Positions 47,237 to 55,909 of a DNA stretch of 64,000 bases are shown here, one piece after another. Under the pieces are notes generated by a model, which did not search any database, had not been told where the DNA came from, and was given only the letters and a program-made list of their open reading frames with translations. Position 1 is the first letter of the stretch, and each line of letters begins with the position of its first letter. Position numbers and translations under genes: made by a program. The DNA comes from Roseovarius sp. A-2. GTDB lineage: Bacteria > Pseudomonadota > Alphaproteobacteria > Rhodobacterales > Rhodobacteraceae. The DNA lies in the NCBI RefSeq assembly GCF_002072155.1, contig NZ_BDIY01000005.1:1-64000 (forward strand). The letters run 5' to 3'.

Positions 47237-49189
47237 ATGAGGTGGGTGTTTCGGCTGATCGGGCTGGTGGTTGTGATCGTGGCAATCGTGCTGGGCGCGC
47301 TGTTTTTCCTGCCTGGCGACCGGATCGCCAAGATCGCCGCCGAGCAGATTTCCAAGGCAACGGGCCGTCAGGTCACCATGTCGGGGGAGACAAAGATCAG
47401 CTTTTATCCCGTTCTGGGCGTCGCGACCGGGGCCGTCGAGGTCGCCAATGCCGACTGGTCCGACGCAGGGCCGATATTCACCGCCGACAGCCTCAAGATC
47501 GGGGTGGAGCCTGCGGCGCTGTTCGGGGGCGATATCCGGATCACCGGGCTGGAGGCGGTGGGGCCGCAGATCCGGCTGGAGCGGGCCGCCGACGGACGGG
47601 TGAACTGGGAACTGGGGGTCGAGGGCGTGGCGCCCTCTGGCCAGTCCGAGGGCGACACGCCTGCCACCGCGAACCGGTTGTCACTGACGCTGGACCGGGC
47701 GCTGATAAAGGGCGCCTATCTGACCTATACCGATCATGGCACAGGCGAGGTGCAGGCGATCCGCGACATGGATTTCGATCTGCGCTGGCCCGATTACGAT
47801 GGCCGGGCGACATTCGACGTGGTGCTGCGGCAGGCGGGCGATCCGGTGACGGTGTCGGGCCATCTGGAACAGGTGGGCGCGTTCATCGACGGGGCGGTCA
47901 CGGATGTGGTGGCAAATATCGAGGGGCCGGGCGGGCGTCTCGGCTTTGACGGGCGCGCGGGTCTTCAGCCGCAGGTGCAGGGGCGGTTCGATATCGACAT
48001 GTCCGACACCAGTGCCTTTGTCGCGGCGCTGGATCTGGGTGCGGTGGATCTGCCACAGGGCTTTGGCGCTGGCGTCAGAGGCGGGGCGGATGTGACGCTG
48101 ACGCAGGAAATGCGGCTCAGCTTGCGCGACATGACGCTTGATCTGGGGGGTAATGCGCTGTCTGGGGCGGCGGATATCGAGCTTGCGGGTGATGTGCCGC
48201 GCGTCAATGCGCAGCTCGATGCCGGCGCGCTTGATCTGTCGCAATTCGCTGGCGCGGATGGGGAGGCGGGCGGCGGTGCTGACAGCGGCTGGTCGCGCAC
48301 GCCTATCGACGCAAGCGGTCTGGCGCTTGCGAATGGCGAGGTGGCGCTGGTGGCCGACAGCATCGACCTGGGCGACCTGAAGCTGGGCACAACCCGCACG
48401 CTGATGACGCTGGACCGGTCGCGCGCGGTGTTCTCATTGCGTGAGTTGCGTGCCTATGACGGGCTGATCACCGGCGAGTTCGTGGCCAACAACCGCGCGG
48501 GCCTGTCGGTGGGGGGCAACATGAATGCCGAGGGGATCAACCTCGAACGCTTCCTTGCGGATGCGATGGACATCACCCGGTTTGCCGCCTCGGCAAACGG
48601 CGAGGTGGAGTTTCTCGGCGTCGGCCAATCGGTGCATGCGATCATGAATTCGCTGTCGGGCAAGGGCGCGATGCGCACCGGACGGGGGGTGATCTCGGGG
48701 ATCGATCTCGACCGGCTGATGCGGGCGGGCGACGTGTCGGGGGGGACCACGGTTTTCGACACGCTGAGCGCCAGTTTTACAATGGACAAGGGTCATCTCT
48801 ATAACCGCGATCTGGCGATGAAGCTGCCGCTGGCGCGGGCCGAGGGGACGGGCCGCGTGGGTCTGGGCGCGCGCGATATCGACTATCTCTTCACGCCGGT
48901 GCTGTTGGAGGGGGAGAATTCCCGTGGCCTTGCTATCCCGGTGCGGATCGAGGGGCCCTGGGCCAGCCCGCGCATCAAGCCCGACCTGGAGAAGGCGCTC
49001 GATCTAAACCTCAAGGCCGAGCGCGAGAAGCTGGAGCAGAAGGCCGAGGAGCGGTTGGAGCGCGAGGTGCAAAAGCGGCTCAAGGTGACGCCGAAGGAGG
49101 GCCAGAGCCTAGAGGATGCCGTCAATGAGAAGATCGAAGACAAGATCGAAGACAAGGCGAAGGACGTGCTTCGCAAGCTTTTCGAGTGA
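47237..49189 (+). CDS. AsmA-family envelope protein
   Basis: 650 residues. One N-terminal membrane helix ([19 protein letters not shown]) anchors a long beta-rich periplasmic body; the opening [29 protein letters not shown] is the AsmA N-terminal pattern. The C-terminal AsmA_2-like part has [21 protein letters not shown] and [12 protein letters not shown]. The last 70 residues are highly charged and helical (coiled-coil). AsmA-like proteins are linked to lipid transport to the outer membrane. ATG 47237 chosen over 47216. Confidence 0.9.
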   Translation: MRWVFRLIGLVVVIVAIVLGALFFLPGDRIAKIAAEQISKATGRQVTMSGETKISFYPVLGVATGAVEVANADWSDAGPIFTADSLKIGVEPAALFGGDIRITGLEAVGPQIRLERAADGRVNWELGVEGVAPSGQSEGDTPATANRLSLTLDRALIKGAYLTYTDHGTGEVQAIRDMDFDLRWPDYDGRATFDVVLRQAGDPVTVSGHLEQVGAFIDGAVTDVVANIEGPGGRLGFDGRAGLQPQVQGRFDIDMSDTSAFVAALDLGAVDLPQGFGAGVRGGADVTLTQEMRLSLRDMTLDLGGNALSGAADIELAGDVPRVNAQLDAGALDLSQFAGADGEAGGGADSGWSRTPIDASGLALANGEVALVADSIDLGDLKLGTTRTLMTLDRSRAVFSLRELRAYDGLITGEFVANNRAGLSVGGNMNAEGINLERFLADAMDITRFAASANGEVEFLGVGQSVHAIMNSLSGKGAMRTGRGVISGIDLDRLMRAGDVSGGTTVFDTLSASFTMDKGHLYNRDLAMKLPLARAEGTGRVGLGARDIDYLFTPVLLEGENSRGLAIPVRIEGPWASPRIKPDLEKALDLNLKAEREKLEQKAEERLEREVQKRLKVTPKEGQSLEDAVNEKIEDKIEDKAKDVLRKLFE

Positions 49190-49205
49190 GATCCGCGTCG
49201 GATTT

Positions 49206-49226
49206 GAGTATTTTGCCAAGAAGAAA
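49206..49226 (+). repeat. GAGTATTTT...AAGAAGAAA element, third copy
   Basis: GAGTATTTTGCC then AAGAAGAAA, in the 48-base gap between the AsmA stop and the methyltransferase start (49238). As at the glcD-glcE junction, the purine-rich end is just upstream of a start codon. Confidence 0.6.
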
Positions 49227-49237
49227 CAGGGGGCGGG

Positions 49238-50437
49238 ATGGTGAGCGAGGTCAGGGCGCAATACGAGGCCTATCCCTATCCGACGCGCGATCCGGCGGAG
49301 GAGAAGACGCGGTTGATCACCGGATCGCCGTCGCACGTGCTGGAGGTCGATCATTTCGTCTTCGGCGGTGCGCGCGACTGGTCACGGCCCTTGCGGGTGC
49401 TGGTGGCGGGCGGCGGCACCGGGGACGCGCTCATCCAACTGGCGCAGCAGATGAAGAATGCAGGGCGAGCGGCCGAGATCACCTATCTGGACCTCTCGAC
49501 CGCCTCGCGTGCGATTGCAGAGGAGCGCGCGCGGGTTCGGGGGCTGGGTGGCATCCGCTTTGTCACCGGCAGCCTGTTGAACGCCGCTGAGTATGGCGAA
49601 TTCGACTATATCGACTGTTGCGGCGTGCTGCATCACCTGCCCGACCCGGCCGCGGGGTTTCGCGCGTTGCTGGCCGCGCTGGCCCCCGGCGGCGGCATGG
49701 GGTTCATGGTCTATGCGCCCTATGGGCGGTCAGGTGTATATCCGCTGCAAGAGGCGTTCGCCACGCTTTTTGACGGCATGGTGCCCGAGGCGCGGCTGAA
49801 CGCGGCGCGCAAGATCATGGCTGGCCTGCCCGAGGGGCATCCGTTCAAGGCCAATATCAATCTTGGCGATCACAAGGACAGCGACGCAGGGTTCTATGAC
49901 TTGCTATTGCACTCGCAGGACCGCGCCTTTGACGTGACCACGCTCTGCGACATGCTGGAGGCGACGGGCTGGCATCTGTCGGGCTTTACCATGCCCGCGC
50001 TTTATGATCTCGGGCGGTTGACCGAAGTGCCGGACCATCTGGGCAGGGTGGAGCGTATGGCGCTGGCCGAAAAGCTCAACGGCACGATCAAGACGCATGT
50101 GGGATACGCGGTGCGTGGCAGCGAGGCACGCGGCCAGGGCACGGGCCGCAATCGCGCGCTGATACCGCATGTCAAGGGGCTGCGCGCCGCTGATCTGGCG
50201 CGTGCGGTGGCGCAGGGCCAAAGCCCCAAGCTTAGCTTTGGCGGGTTGCGGGCGCGGCTGAGCCTGCCGAAAGAGGCGGCCCGGCTGATCGCGGCGGTGG
50301 ATGGACGGCGCAGCCTGCAAGAGATCGCGCAGGCAACCGGGACCGACCCCATCGGCATGGGCGCGCTCTGGTCGCGGATCGAGCGGGAGCTGGGCGATCA
50401 CGGGCTCTTGGTATATTCCTCGATCCTGCGGCGCTGA
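49238..50437 (+). CDS. SAM-dependent methyltransferase with C-terminal winged-helix-like tail
   Basis: 399 residues. An N-terminal YEAYPYPTRDP segment precedes motif I VLVAGGGTGDAL (about 54-65) and CCGVLHHLPDPAAGFRALL, a class I fold. After about 290 the chain becomes basic and then ends in a small helical domain (LIAAVDGRRSLQEIAQATG; LWSRIERELGDHGLLVY) resembling a PqqD- or winged-helix-type module. Its last 40 bases overlap the convergent flavoprotein gene. The substrate is unknown. Confidence 0.82.
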   Translation: MVSEVRAQYEAYPYPTRDPAEEKTRLITGSPSHVLEVDHFVFGGARDWSRPLRVLVAGGGTGDALIQLAQQMKNAGRAAEITYLDLSTASRAIAEERARVRGLGGIRFVTGSLLNAAEYGEFDYIDCCGVLHHLPDPAAGFRALLAALAPGGGMGFMVYAPYGRSGVYPLQEAFATLFDGMVPEARLNAARKIMAGLPEGHPFKANINLGDHKDSDAGFYDLLLHSQDRAFDVTTLCDMLEATGWHLSGFTMPALYDLGRLTEVPDHLGRVERMALAEKLNGTIKTHVGYAVRGSEARGQGTGRNRALIPHVKGLRAADLARAVAQGQSPKLSFGGLRARLSLPKEAARLIAAVDGRRSLQEIAQATGTDPIGMGALWSRIERELGDHGLLVYSSILRR

Positions 50438-51582
50438 AGCGCCATCAGGCCGAGGCGCGGCAAACGCAACGCCAGCCGCCACAGGATGCCGCCATAGTCC
50501 GCATCCCCTGCCATCAGGTCGAGAAACTGCCGCCGCAGCGTCGTCGAACGGGCGAAGGCGCGGGCGAAGGACGGCTCAAGCGCGGGGGCGAAGATCACCG
50601 GGCGGATCAGCCGCGCCATCCGCAGGCTGCGGTGCAGCGGCCGCAGGGCGCGCCGGTAGCGGCGCAGGGCCGTCTCGGGTCGGTGTGCGGCGAGCGCGCT
50701 GATTGCCGCCTCTGCCGCCAGTTGGCCGCTATGCAGGGCGTGGCCGATCCCCTCGCCGGTGATCGGATCGACCAGCCCGGCGGCGTCGCCCGCGAGCAAC
50801 ACCGCGTTCCGTCCGGGGGTTCTCCGAAAATGGCCGAACGGCAGGAACTGGCCCTTGATGCGCGCCTCAGGGGCCGTCACGCCAAGACTGTCGCAATAGG
50901 CGGCCATGGTGCGTTTCATGCCGGGGTTTCCGGACAGCAGGCCGCCGACGCCGATGGTGGTCGAACGCCGTTTGGGAAAGACCCAGCCATAGCCCCATTG
51001 CGCGGCTGCAAGGTCGATGCGGATCGGCGCGTCGGGGGACAGGTGCGGATCGGTTGCCTCAATCTCCAGCCCGAAGCCGATGTGCGCGCGCTCGAAGCTC
51101 TGGCCGAAGAGGCGTTTCGCCACCTGGCTGTTAACCCCGTCGGCCCCGATCAGCACGCCATAGGCAAGGGCGCGGCCATCGGTGAGCGTGACGGTGCGCG
51201 CGCTGAAATTCAGCGCAGACACCTCCTGCCCTGTGAAATCCCGCGCGCCCGCGCCGAGCGCCTGTCCGCAGATCATCGCATCCATGTCCCACCGCATCGC
51301 AAGGCAAAGCGTCGGGGCATCCTGGATCACCCCGATGGGCTGGCCGCGATGGCGGAAATCGACCGTGGTCTTGCGCTGATCTGGGTCGAACGGCATCTCA
51401 TGACCGAAGATCGCGGCGTAATGCCTCCGCGCGCGCCCCGTCACGAGGCCGCCGCAGAGCTTGTCGCGCGGAAAGCTCTTGCGGTCGATGAGTGCCACCG
51501 TAAGGCCTGCGCGCGCCGCCCAGAACGCCGCTGCGCCACCTGCGGGCCCGGCGCCGATCACGATGAGGTCAAAGTGCTCCAT
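50398..51582 (-). CDS. Geranylgeranyl reductase-family FAD oxidoreductase
   Basis: 394 residues. The FAD motif is VIGAGPAGGAAAFWAA (8-23); KLCGGLVTGRA and the C-terminal VLLAGDAAGLVDPITGEGIGHAL (in part) are the GGR/squalene-epoxidase-like signature. It may reduce isoprenoid double bonds or oxidise a lipid. No photosynthesis gene is nearby, so a chlorophyll role is unlikely. Its 3' end overlaps the methyltransferase gene by 40 bases, and it lies directly after the Lrp gene on the same strand (gap of 0 bases). Confidence 0.82.
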   Translation of the reverse strand: MEHFDLIVIGAGPAGGAAAFWAARAGLTVALIDRKSFPRDKLCGGLVTGRARRHYAAIFGHEMPFDPDQRKTTVDFRHRGQPIGVIQDAPTLCLAMRWDMDAMICGQALGAGARDFTGQEVSALNFSARTVTLTDGRALAYGVLIGADGVNSQVAKRLFGQSFERAHIGFGLEIEATDPHLSPDAPIRIDLAAAQWGYGWVFPKRRSTTIGVGGLLSGNPGMKRTMAAYCDSLGVTAPEARIKGQFLPFGHFRRTPGRNAVLLAGDAAGLVDPITGEGIGHALHSGQLAAEAAISALAAHRPETALRRYRRALRPLHRSLRMARLIRPVIFAPALEPSFARAFARSTTLRRQFLDLMAGDADYGGILWRLALRLPRLGLMALQRRRIEEYTKSP

Positions 51583-52038
51583 TCAGACCTCGGGCAGAGC
51601 GTCGCGCCGTATCATGGTACGCAGCGCGAAGCTGGAGCGCATGGAGCGGATGCCGGGGGTCTGCATCAGCCCGTCCTCGAGAAACCGGTCGAAGCCCGCG
51701 AGGTCGGCGGCGACCACGCGGACGAGCACGTCGCGCGTGCCGGTCATCAGGTAGCATTCCATCACCTCGTCGAAACGGCGCAGGCGGGTCTCGAAGGTCT
51801 TGATGGCGTCGCGGGTGTGATGCTCCAGCTCGACGAAGATGAAGGCGTTGAGTGGCAGGCCGAGCTTTTCCTGATCGACGCGGGCGGCGTAGCCGGTGAT
51901 CACGCCCGTCTCTTCCAACCGGGCGATCCGTCGCGCGAGCGGCGTCGGCGAGAGGCCGATACCGGCCGAAAGATCGGCCAGCTTCGCGCGTCCGTCGTGT
52001 TGCAGGGCGGCGATGATGCGGCGGTCAATACTGTCCAT
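51583..52038 (-). CDS. Lrp/AsnC-family regulator
   Basis: 151 residues from ATG 52038 (MDSIDRRIIAALQHDGRAKLAD in part). The HTH is at about 20-45 (LADLSAGIGLSPTPLARRIARLEETGVI in part) and the RAM domain follows (VECYLMTG-type GTRDVLVRVVA). It is divergent from leucine dehydrogenase, with a large inverted repeat between them (52037-52076), so it probably regulates that gene and itself in response to an amino acid. A TTG 9 bases upstream is an inferior start. Confidence 0.92.
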   Translation of the reverse strand: MDSIDRRIIAALQHDGRAKLADLSAGIGLSPTPLARRIARLEETGVITGYAARVDQEKLGLPLNAFIFVELEHHTRDAIKTFETRLRRFDEVMECYLMTGTRDVLVRVVAADLAGFDRFLEDGLMQTPGIRSMRSSFALRTMIRRDALPEV

Positions 52039-52076
52039 AATCCCCAAAATCCCCCTTGTTTTTGGGGATAATCCCC
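52037..52076. promoter_or_regulatory. Putative Lrp operator with nested palindrome
   Basis: ATAATCCCCAAAA (52037-52049) and TTTTGGGGATAAT (52060-52072) match as inverted repeats at 12 of 13 positions, separated by 10 bases. The right arm also belongs to a perfect palindrome GGGGAT-A-ATCCCC (52064-52076). The site covers the lrp start region and lies 82 bases before ldh. Lrp-type octamers commonly bind such repeated AT-bounded half-sites. Confidence 0.6.
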
Positions 52077-52157
52077 GTTCGTCACGTGCAAGTGACCAAA
52101 GTTTGCTGTTTTATCTCGCCCGGTTGGTCTTACCCTGTGGGCAAGGAGGATTCCACC

Positions 52158-53204
52158 ATGTTGACACGTCTATCATCGTCCGGCCACGAAGAGCTTTACC
52201 GCGTCGAGGATCGCGACAGCGGCTTGCGCGGCTATATCGCACTGCATTCCACGCGGCTTGGCCCGGCGGCGGGGGGCTTGCGGATGCGGGTCTATGAGGG
52301 CGACGATGCGGCGATCGAGGATGTGCTGAACCTTTCGCGCGGCATGAGCTACAAGAATGCCGCTGCCGGTCTGCCGCTTGGCGGGGGCAAGGCCGTGATC
52401 ATGGGCGATCCGCACCACGACAAGACGCCCGCGCTGCTGCGCGCCATGGGGCGCGCCATCGACAGCCTTGCGGGCCGCTACTGGACTGCCGAGGACATGG
52501 GGATGTCCCCCGGGGACATGGCCGAGATCGCCCGCGAGACCCGGTTTGTGGCGGGCCGCGATCAGGGCGCGCATGCCAGCGGCGATCCCTCGCCGGTGAC
52601 GGCGCGCGGCGTGCTGGGTGCGATGCAGGCCGGTGCGATGCGGGTCTGGGGCAAGGCCGATCTGGCCGGTCGTCGCGTCGCGGTGCAGGGGTTGGGCCAT
52701 GTCGGCTGGCACCTGTGCCTGATGCTGCACGAGGCGGGCGCGCGGCTGCTGGTGGCGGATATGGACGCGGCGCGCGTCGCCTCGACCGTCAAGGAATTCA
52801 GCGCGGAGCCGGTGGCACCGGATGCCATTCACGCGGCGGAGGCGGATATTTTCGCGCCCTGCGCCATCGGCGGTGTGCTGAACGCGTGGAGCATCCCCGG
52901 GATCAGGGCGGCGATGGTCTGTGGCGCGGCGAACAATCAACTGGCGACGCCCGAGGCCGCCGACCTGCTGGAGGCACGCGGCATTCTCTACCTGCCGGAT
53001 TACGTGGCCAATGGCGGCGGGATCATCAATGTCGCCGCCGAAATTCTGCAGATCGCGGACCGGGATGGCTGGGTTGCTGACCGTTTGTCGGCGATGCAGG
53101 CCAACATGGCGCATATCCTCACCCGTGCAGCGGCGGAGGGCATAAGCCCCGCCGTGATCGCCGACCGGATGGTCGAGGAGCAGTTGCTGGCGCGGGCGGT
53201 GTAA
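52158..53204 (+). CDS. ldh: Leucine dehydrogenase (Glu/Leu/Phe/Val dehydrogenase family)
   Basis: 348 residues from ATG 52158 after AAGGAGGA. The catalytic Lys are K66 and K78 (SYKNAAAGLPLGGGKAVI), and the NAD fold has VAVQGLGHVGWHL. VYLPDY-type LYLPDYVANGGGIINVAAE is typical for leucine dehydrogenases. It deaminates branched-chain amino acids to 2-oxo acids. It diverges from an Lrp-type regulator. The length fits LeuDH (about 350) rather than GDH (about 450). Confidence 0.88.
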   Translation: MLTRLSSSGHEELYRVEDRDSGLRGYIALHSTRLGPAAGGLRMRVYEGDDAAIEDVLNLSRGMSYKNAAAGLPLGGGKAVIMGDPHHDKTPALLRAMGRAIDSLAGRYWTAEDMGMSPGDMAEIARETRFVAGRDQGAHASGDPSPVTARGVLGAMQAGAMRVWGKADLAGRRVAVQGLGHVGWHLCLMLHEAGARLLVADMDAARVASTVKEFSAEPVAPDAIHAAEADIFAPCAIGGVLNAWSIPGIRAAMVCGAANNQLATPEAADLLEARGILYLPDYVANGGGIINVAAEILQIADRDGWVADRLSAMQANMAHILTRAAAEGISPAVIADRMVEEQLLARAV

Positions 53205-53217
53205 CCCGCGACGTGAT

Positions 53218-53246
53218 TTGTGCCGGATGGCGGGTCTTGCTAGGCT
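53218..53246 (+). promoter_or_regulatory. Putative promoter of the duplicated-domain secreted protein
   Basis: TTGTGC (53218-53223), 17 bases, TAGGCT (53241-53246), 26 bases before the ATG at 53273. It resembles the hexamers seen before other genes in this window. Confidence 0.4.
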
Positions 53247-53272
53247 GGCAAAAACTGCCCTGGAGGCCCGCC

Positions 53273-54208
53273 ATGCGATTTCCGCTGATCCTTGTTCTTG
53301 TCTTGGGCGTCACCACCGGCGCGCAGGCCGAAACCCGGCTGAGCGAGGGGGTGAGCCTTGCGCATGGCACGTTCTCTTCGGGGGGCGGGCTGACCGTCGC
53401 GACCGAGTTTCGTCGCACCGCGCAAGGTGGCACCGCGCTCTGCGGCGCATGGGCCGAGAGCGAAAGCCAGGCGAGTTACACCACGGGCGAGGCACGGCGT
53501 ATCGTGCAATTGGCCAGCGTCTATGTGCAGGGTCGGCGCGTGGCGCAGGATCTGGGTGCCTTGCCACAGATCGCGCCGCAGCTGGATTATGCGGGCGCGC
53601 CTGCGGGCTGTGTCCTGACCGATTTGCCGTGGCGCACGGGGCGTGTGCCGGAGGTGTTCCTGCCGCGCCAGCAGATCGCCCATGCCGATGAGGGCGATGG
53701 CGGCCCTCACATTGTGTTTCGCCAGACCGGGCCGGGGGCCATGGGTGCGGCGCTCGAGGTGGTGCCGTTCCTGCGTCGCCTGAGCCGTCTTGTCGATCTG
53801 AGCCCCGCTGTCAGCCGGTCCGAGGGGCGCTATTCCTCGGGAGGCGGGCTACGCGTGGCCGCTGAACTCATCTCCGTCAACGGGCGGGCGCATGTCTGTG
53901 GCGTGTGGTCCGACCTGCCGGGGCAGGGGCCGCGCACCGCCAGTCTCGGGCGCGAGATCCTGCGGCGCACGCAGGCGGTGGTGGATGGGCGTGTCATGCT
54001 CGACGATCTGGGCGAGTTGCGCCGCGTGCGGCCGCGCGAAAGCTACGCGGGCGTCGATGCGACCTGCCTCGACACCGGCACGGCCTGGCGCGCCGGGATG
54101 GCGCGGCAACCGCTGCGCTTGCGCCTGCCCGATCTCGTGGTGTACCGCGATACCACGCCCGAGGGGCGCGTCCTGATCCGCTTTGGCCCGGTGCTGGGGC
54201 AGGGCTGA
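53273..54208 (+). CDS. Secreted protein with two tandem copies of an unassigned domain
   Basis: 311 residues. Signal peptide ends at AQA|ETR (about residue 19). Residues about 30-150 and 184-305 are a repeat: HGTFSSGGGLTVA / EGRYSSGGGLRVA, ALCGAWAES / HVCGVWSDL, LDYAGAPAGCVLTD / ESYAGVDATCLDTG, LPWRTG / TAWRAG. Each copy keeps two Cys, probably a disulfide. I do not recognise the family. CTGGAGGCCCGCC precedes ATG 53273; 20 upstream codons are not used. Confidence 0.78.
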   Translation: MRFPLILVLVLGVTTGAQAETRLSEGVSLAHGTFSSGGGLTVATEFRRTAQGGTALCGAWAESESQASYTTGEARRIVQLASVYVQGRRVAQDLGALPQIAPQLDYAGAPAGCVLTDLPWRTGRVPEVFLPRQQIAHADEGDGGPHIVFRQTGPGAMGAALEVVPFLRRLSRLVDLSPAVSRSEGRYSSGGGLRVAAELISVNGRAHVCGVWSDLPGQGPRTASLGREILRRTQAVVDGRVMLDDLGELRRVRPRESYAGVDATCLDTGTAWRAGMARQPLRLRLPDLVVYRDTTPEGRVLIRFGPVLGQG

Positions 54209-54232
54209 CGCCGCAACCCCGCCGACCCCGGG

Positions 54233-54952
54233 TCAGTCCACCCGCCGCACCAGAAGCTGGTTGCCCGGCCCTGATTGCGTCTCGAACACCTTCAACTCCT
54301 TGATCAGGTCGCTCAGTTTCTTCTTGCCATAGCTGCGGGTGTCGAAATCCGGCTTGTCGGCCTGGATCTGCTGGCCGATGCGCCCGAGCGGATACCATTC
54401 GTCATCGCTGTCGATCTTCTCCATCGCGTCGAAGATCAGCCGCCGCGCATCGGCGATATGCTGGCTGTCGAGTTTGGTCTTGGGGGCGGTGCGGGGCGTG
54501 TCGGTCACATCCTCGTAGATGTTTTCGATAGCGACAAAGCGGTTACAGGCGTTCTTGAGCGCATCGGGTGCCTTGGCCTCGCCGATGCCAATCACCGTCA
54601 GCCCCTGCTCGCGGATGCGACTGGCCAGACGGGTAAAATCGCTGTCCGAGGATACCAGCACGAACCCGTCGAAATGGCCGGCGTGCAAAATGTCCATCGC
54701 GTCGATGACCAGCCCGATGTCAGAGGCATTCTTGCCCTTGGTATTGGCGGTCTGCTGATGCTGGACGAGGCCGAGATTCTGCGCCGTGCGGGTCCAGCCG
54801 GACAACTGCTGGCTCGACCAGTCGCCATAGACCCGGCGTAGCCCTGGCTCGCCATAGCTGGTGACCTCACGCAGGATCGCGTCGGCGTATTTCGCGGGCA
54901 CGTTGTCGGCGTCGATAAGCACGGCGAGGAGTTGGGTGTCGCGGTTGGGCAT
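54233..54952 (-). CDS. NYN-domain nuclease-like protein with C-terminal OST-HTH/LOTUS-like domain
   Basis: 239 residues from ATG 54952, preceded by AAGGAG at 7 bases. The NYN (PIN-like, LabA/DUF88) domain has acidic residues D14 and D16 (LIDADN), D78 (ASDIGLVIDAMD) and D103/D105 (LVSSDSDFTRLA), all in place for metal-dependent RNase activity. Residues about 165-235 (ARRLIFDAMEKI, WYPLGRIGQQIQADKPDF, KKLSDLIKELKVFE) look like an OST-HTH/LOTUS RNA-binding domain. RNA cleavage is inferred; the target is unknown. Confidence 0.85.
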   Translation of the reverse strand: MPNRDTQLLAVLIDADNVPAKYADAILREVTSYGEPGLRRVYGDWSSQQLSGWTRTAQNLGLVQHQQTANTKGKNASDIGLVIDAMDILHAGHFDGFVLVSSDSDFTRLASRIREQGLTVIGIGEAKAPDALKNACNRFVAIENIYEDVTDTPRTAPKTKLDSQHIADARRLIFDAMEKIDSDDEWYPLGRIGQQIQADKPDFDTRSYGKKKLSDLIKELKVFETQSGPGNQLLVRRVD

Positions 54953-55004
54953 GAAGAGGCTCCTTTGCCCCTTCATGCCCGATCCTGCGGCGGGGTGAAA
55001 GCGA

Positions 55005-55874
55005 TTAGGCGTCTTCGCCGATCTTGTCCTGCGTGCGGGTTTCGAAATCTTCGGCCGCGTGCCGCTCGTGCAGTTGCATATGCGGCTCGCCGAAGCTGCG
55101 ATTGACCATGCGGCCCCGCTGCACTGCCGGGCGGGCGTCGATCTTTTCGGCCCAGGCCATCACATGCTTGTAGCTTTGCACATCGAGGAAGGTGCCTGCA
55201 CTATAGAGCCGTCCGAGGCACAATTGCCCATACCAAGACCAGATCGCAATATCGGCGATAGTGTATGAATCGCCCGCTATATAAGGCCGCTCCGCCAGTT
55301 GCTGGTCGAGAACGTCAAGCTGTCGCTTGGCCTCCATCGCGAAGCGGTCGATGGGGTATTGCCATTTCTCCGGCGCATAGGCGTAAAAATGACCAAAGCC
55401 CCCGCCGAGATAGGGCGCGCTGCCCATCTGCCACATCAGCCAGTTGATCACCTCGGTGCGCGCCGGGCCGTGCCCGGGCAGGAAAGCGTCGAACTTCTCG
55501 GCCAGATGCATCAGGATCGAGCCGCTCTCGAACACGCGCAGGGGCGTTTCGCCGGTGTGATCCACCAGTGCCGGAATCTTGGAATTGGGGTTCACGTCGA
55601 CAAAGCCGCTGCCGAACTGATCGCCGTCGCCGATCTTGATCAGCCAGGCGTCATATTCGGCGTCACGCCCGGCGGCGAGCAGTTCCTCGAACATCACCGT
55701 CACCTTGACGCCATTGGGCGTGGCCAGCGAATAAAGCTGAAAGGGATGCTCTCCGACCGGCAGGTCTTTGTCATGGGTGGGGCCTGCAATGGGGCGGTTG
55801 ATCGAGGCGAATTGCCCGCCGGAGGCCGCCTCCCACGTCCAGACCTCGGGGGGCGTATAGCTGTCGTCGCTCAT
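55005..55874 (-). CDS. yghU: YghU-type glutathione S-transferase (disulfide-bond oxidoreductase)
   Basis: 289 residues. The thioredoxin-like half begins after an extended N-terminus (PVGEHPFQLYSLATPNGVKVTVMFEELL in part) and contains VDVNPNSKIPALVDHTG; the all-helical half has WLMWQMGSAPYLGGGFGHFYAYAPEKW (in part), characteristic of YghU/YfcG. These enzymes reduce disulfides using glutathione. It is followed on the same strand, upstream, by the broken cysteine synthase. Confidence 0.9.
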   Translation of the reverse strand: MSDDSYTPPEVWTWEAASGGQFASINRPIAGPTHDKDLPVGEHPFQLYSLATPNGVKVTVMFEELLAAGRDAEYDAWLIKIGDGDQFGSGFVDVNPNSKIPALVDHTGETPLRVFESGSILMHLAEKFDAFLPGHGPARTEVINWLMWQMGSAPYLGGGFGHFYAYAPEKWQYPIDRFAMEAKRQLDVLDQQLAERPYIAGDSYTIADIAIWSWYGQLCLGRLYSAGTFLDVQSYKHVMAWAEKIDARPAVQRGRMVNRSFGEPHMQLHERHAAEDFETRTQDKIGEDA

Positions 55875-55909
55875 CTGTCGAAATCCTTTCGAATTGTTTT
55901 GCCGTCAAG

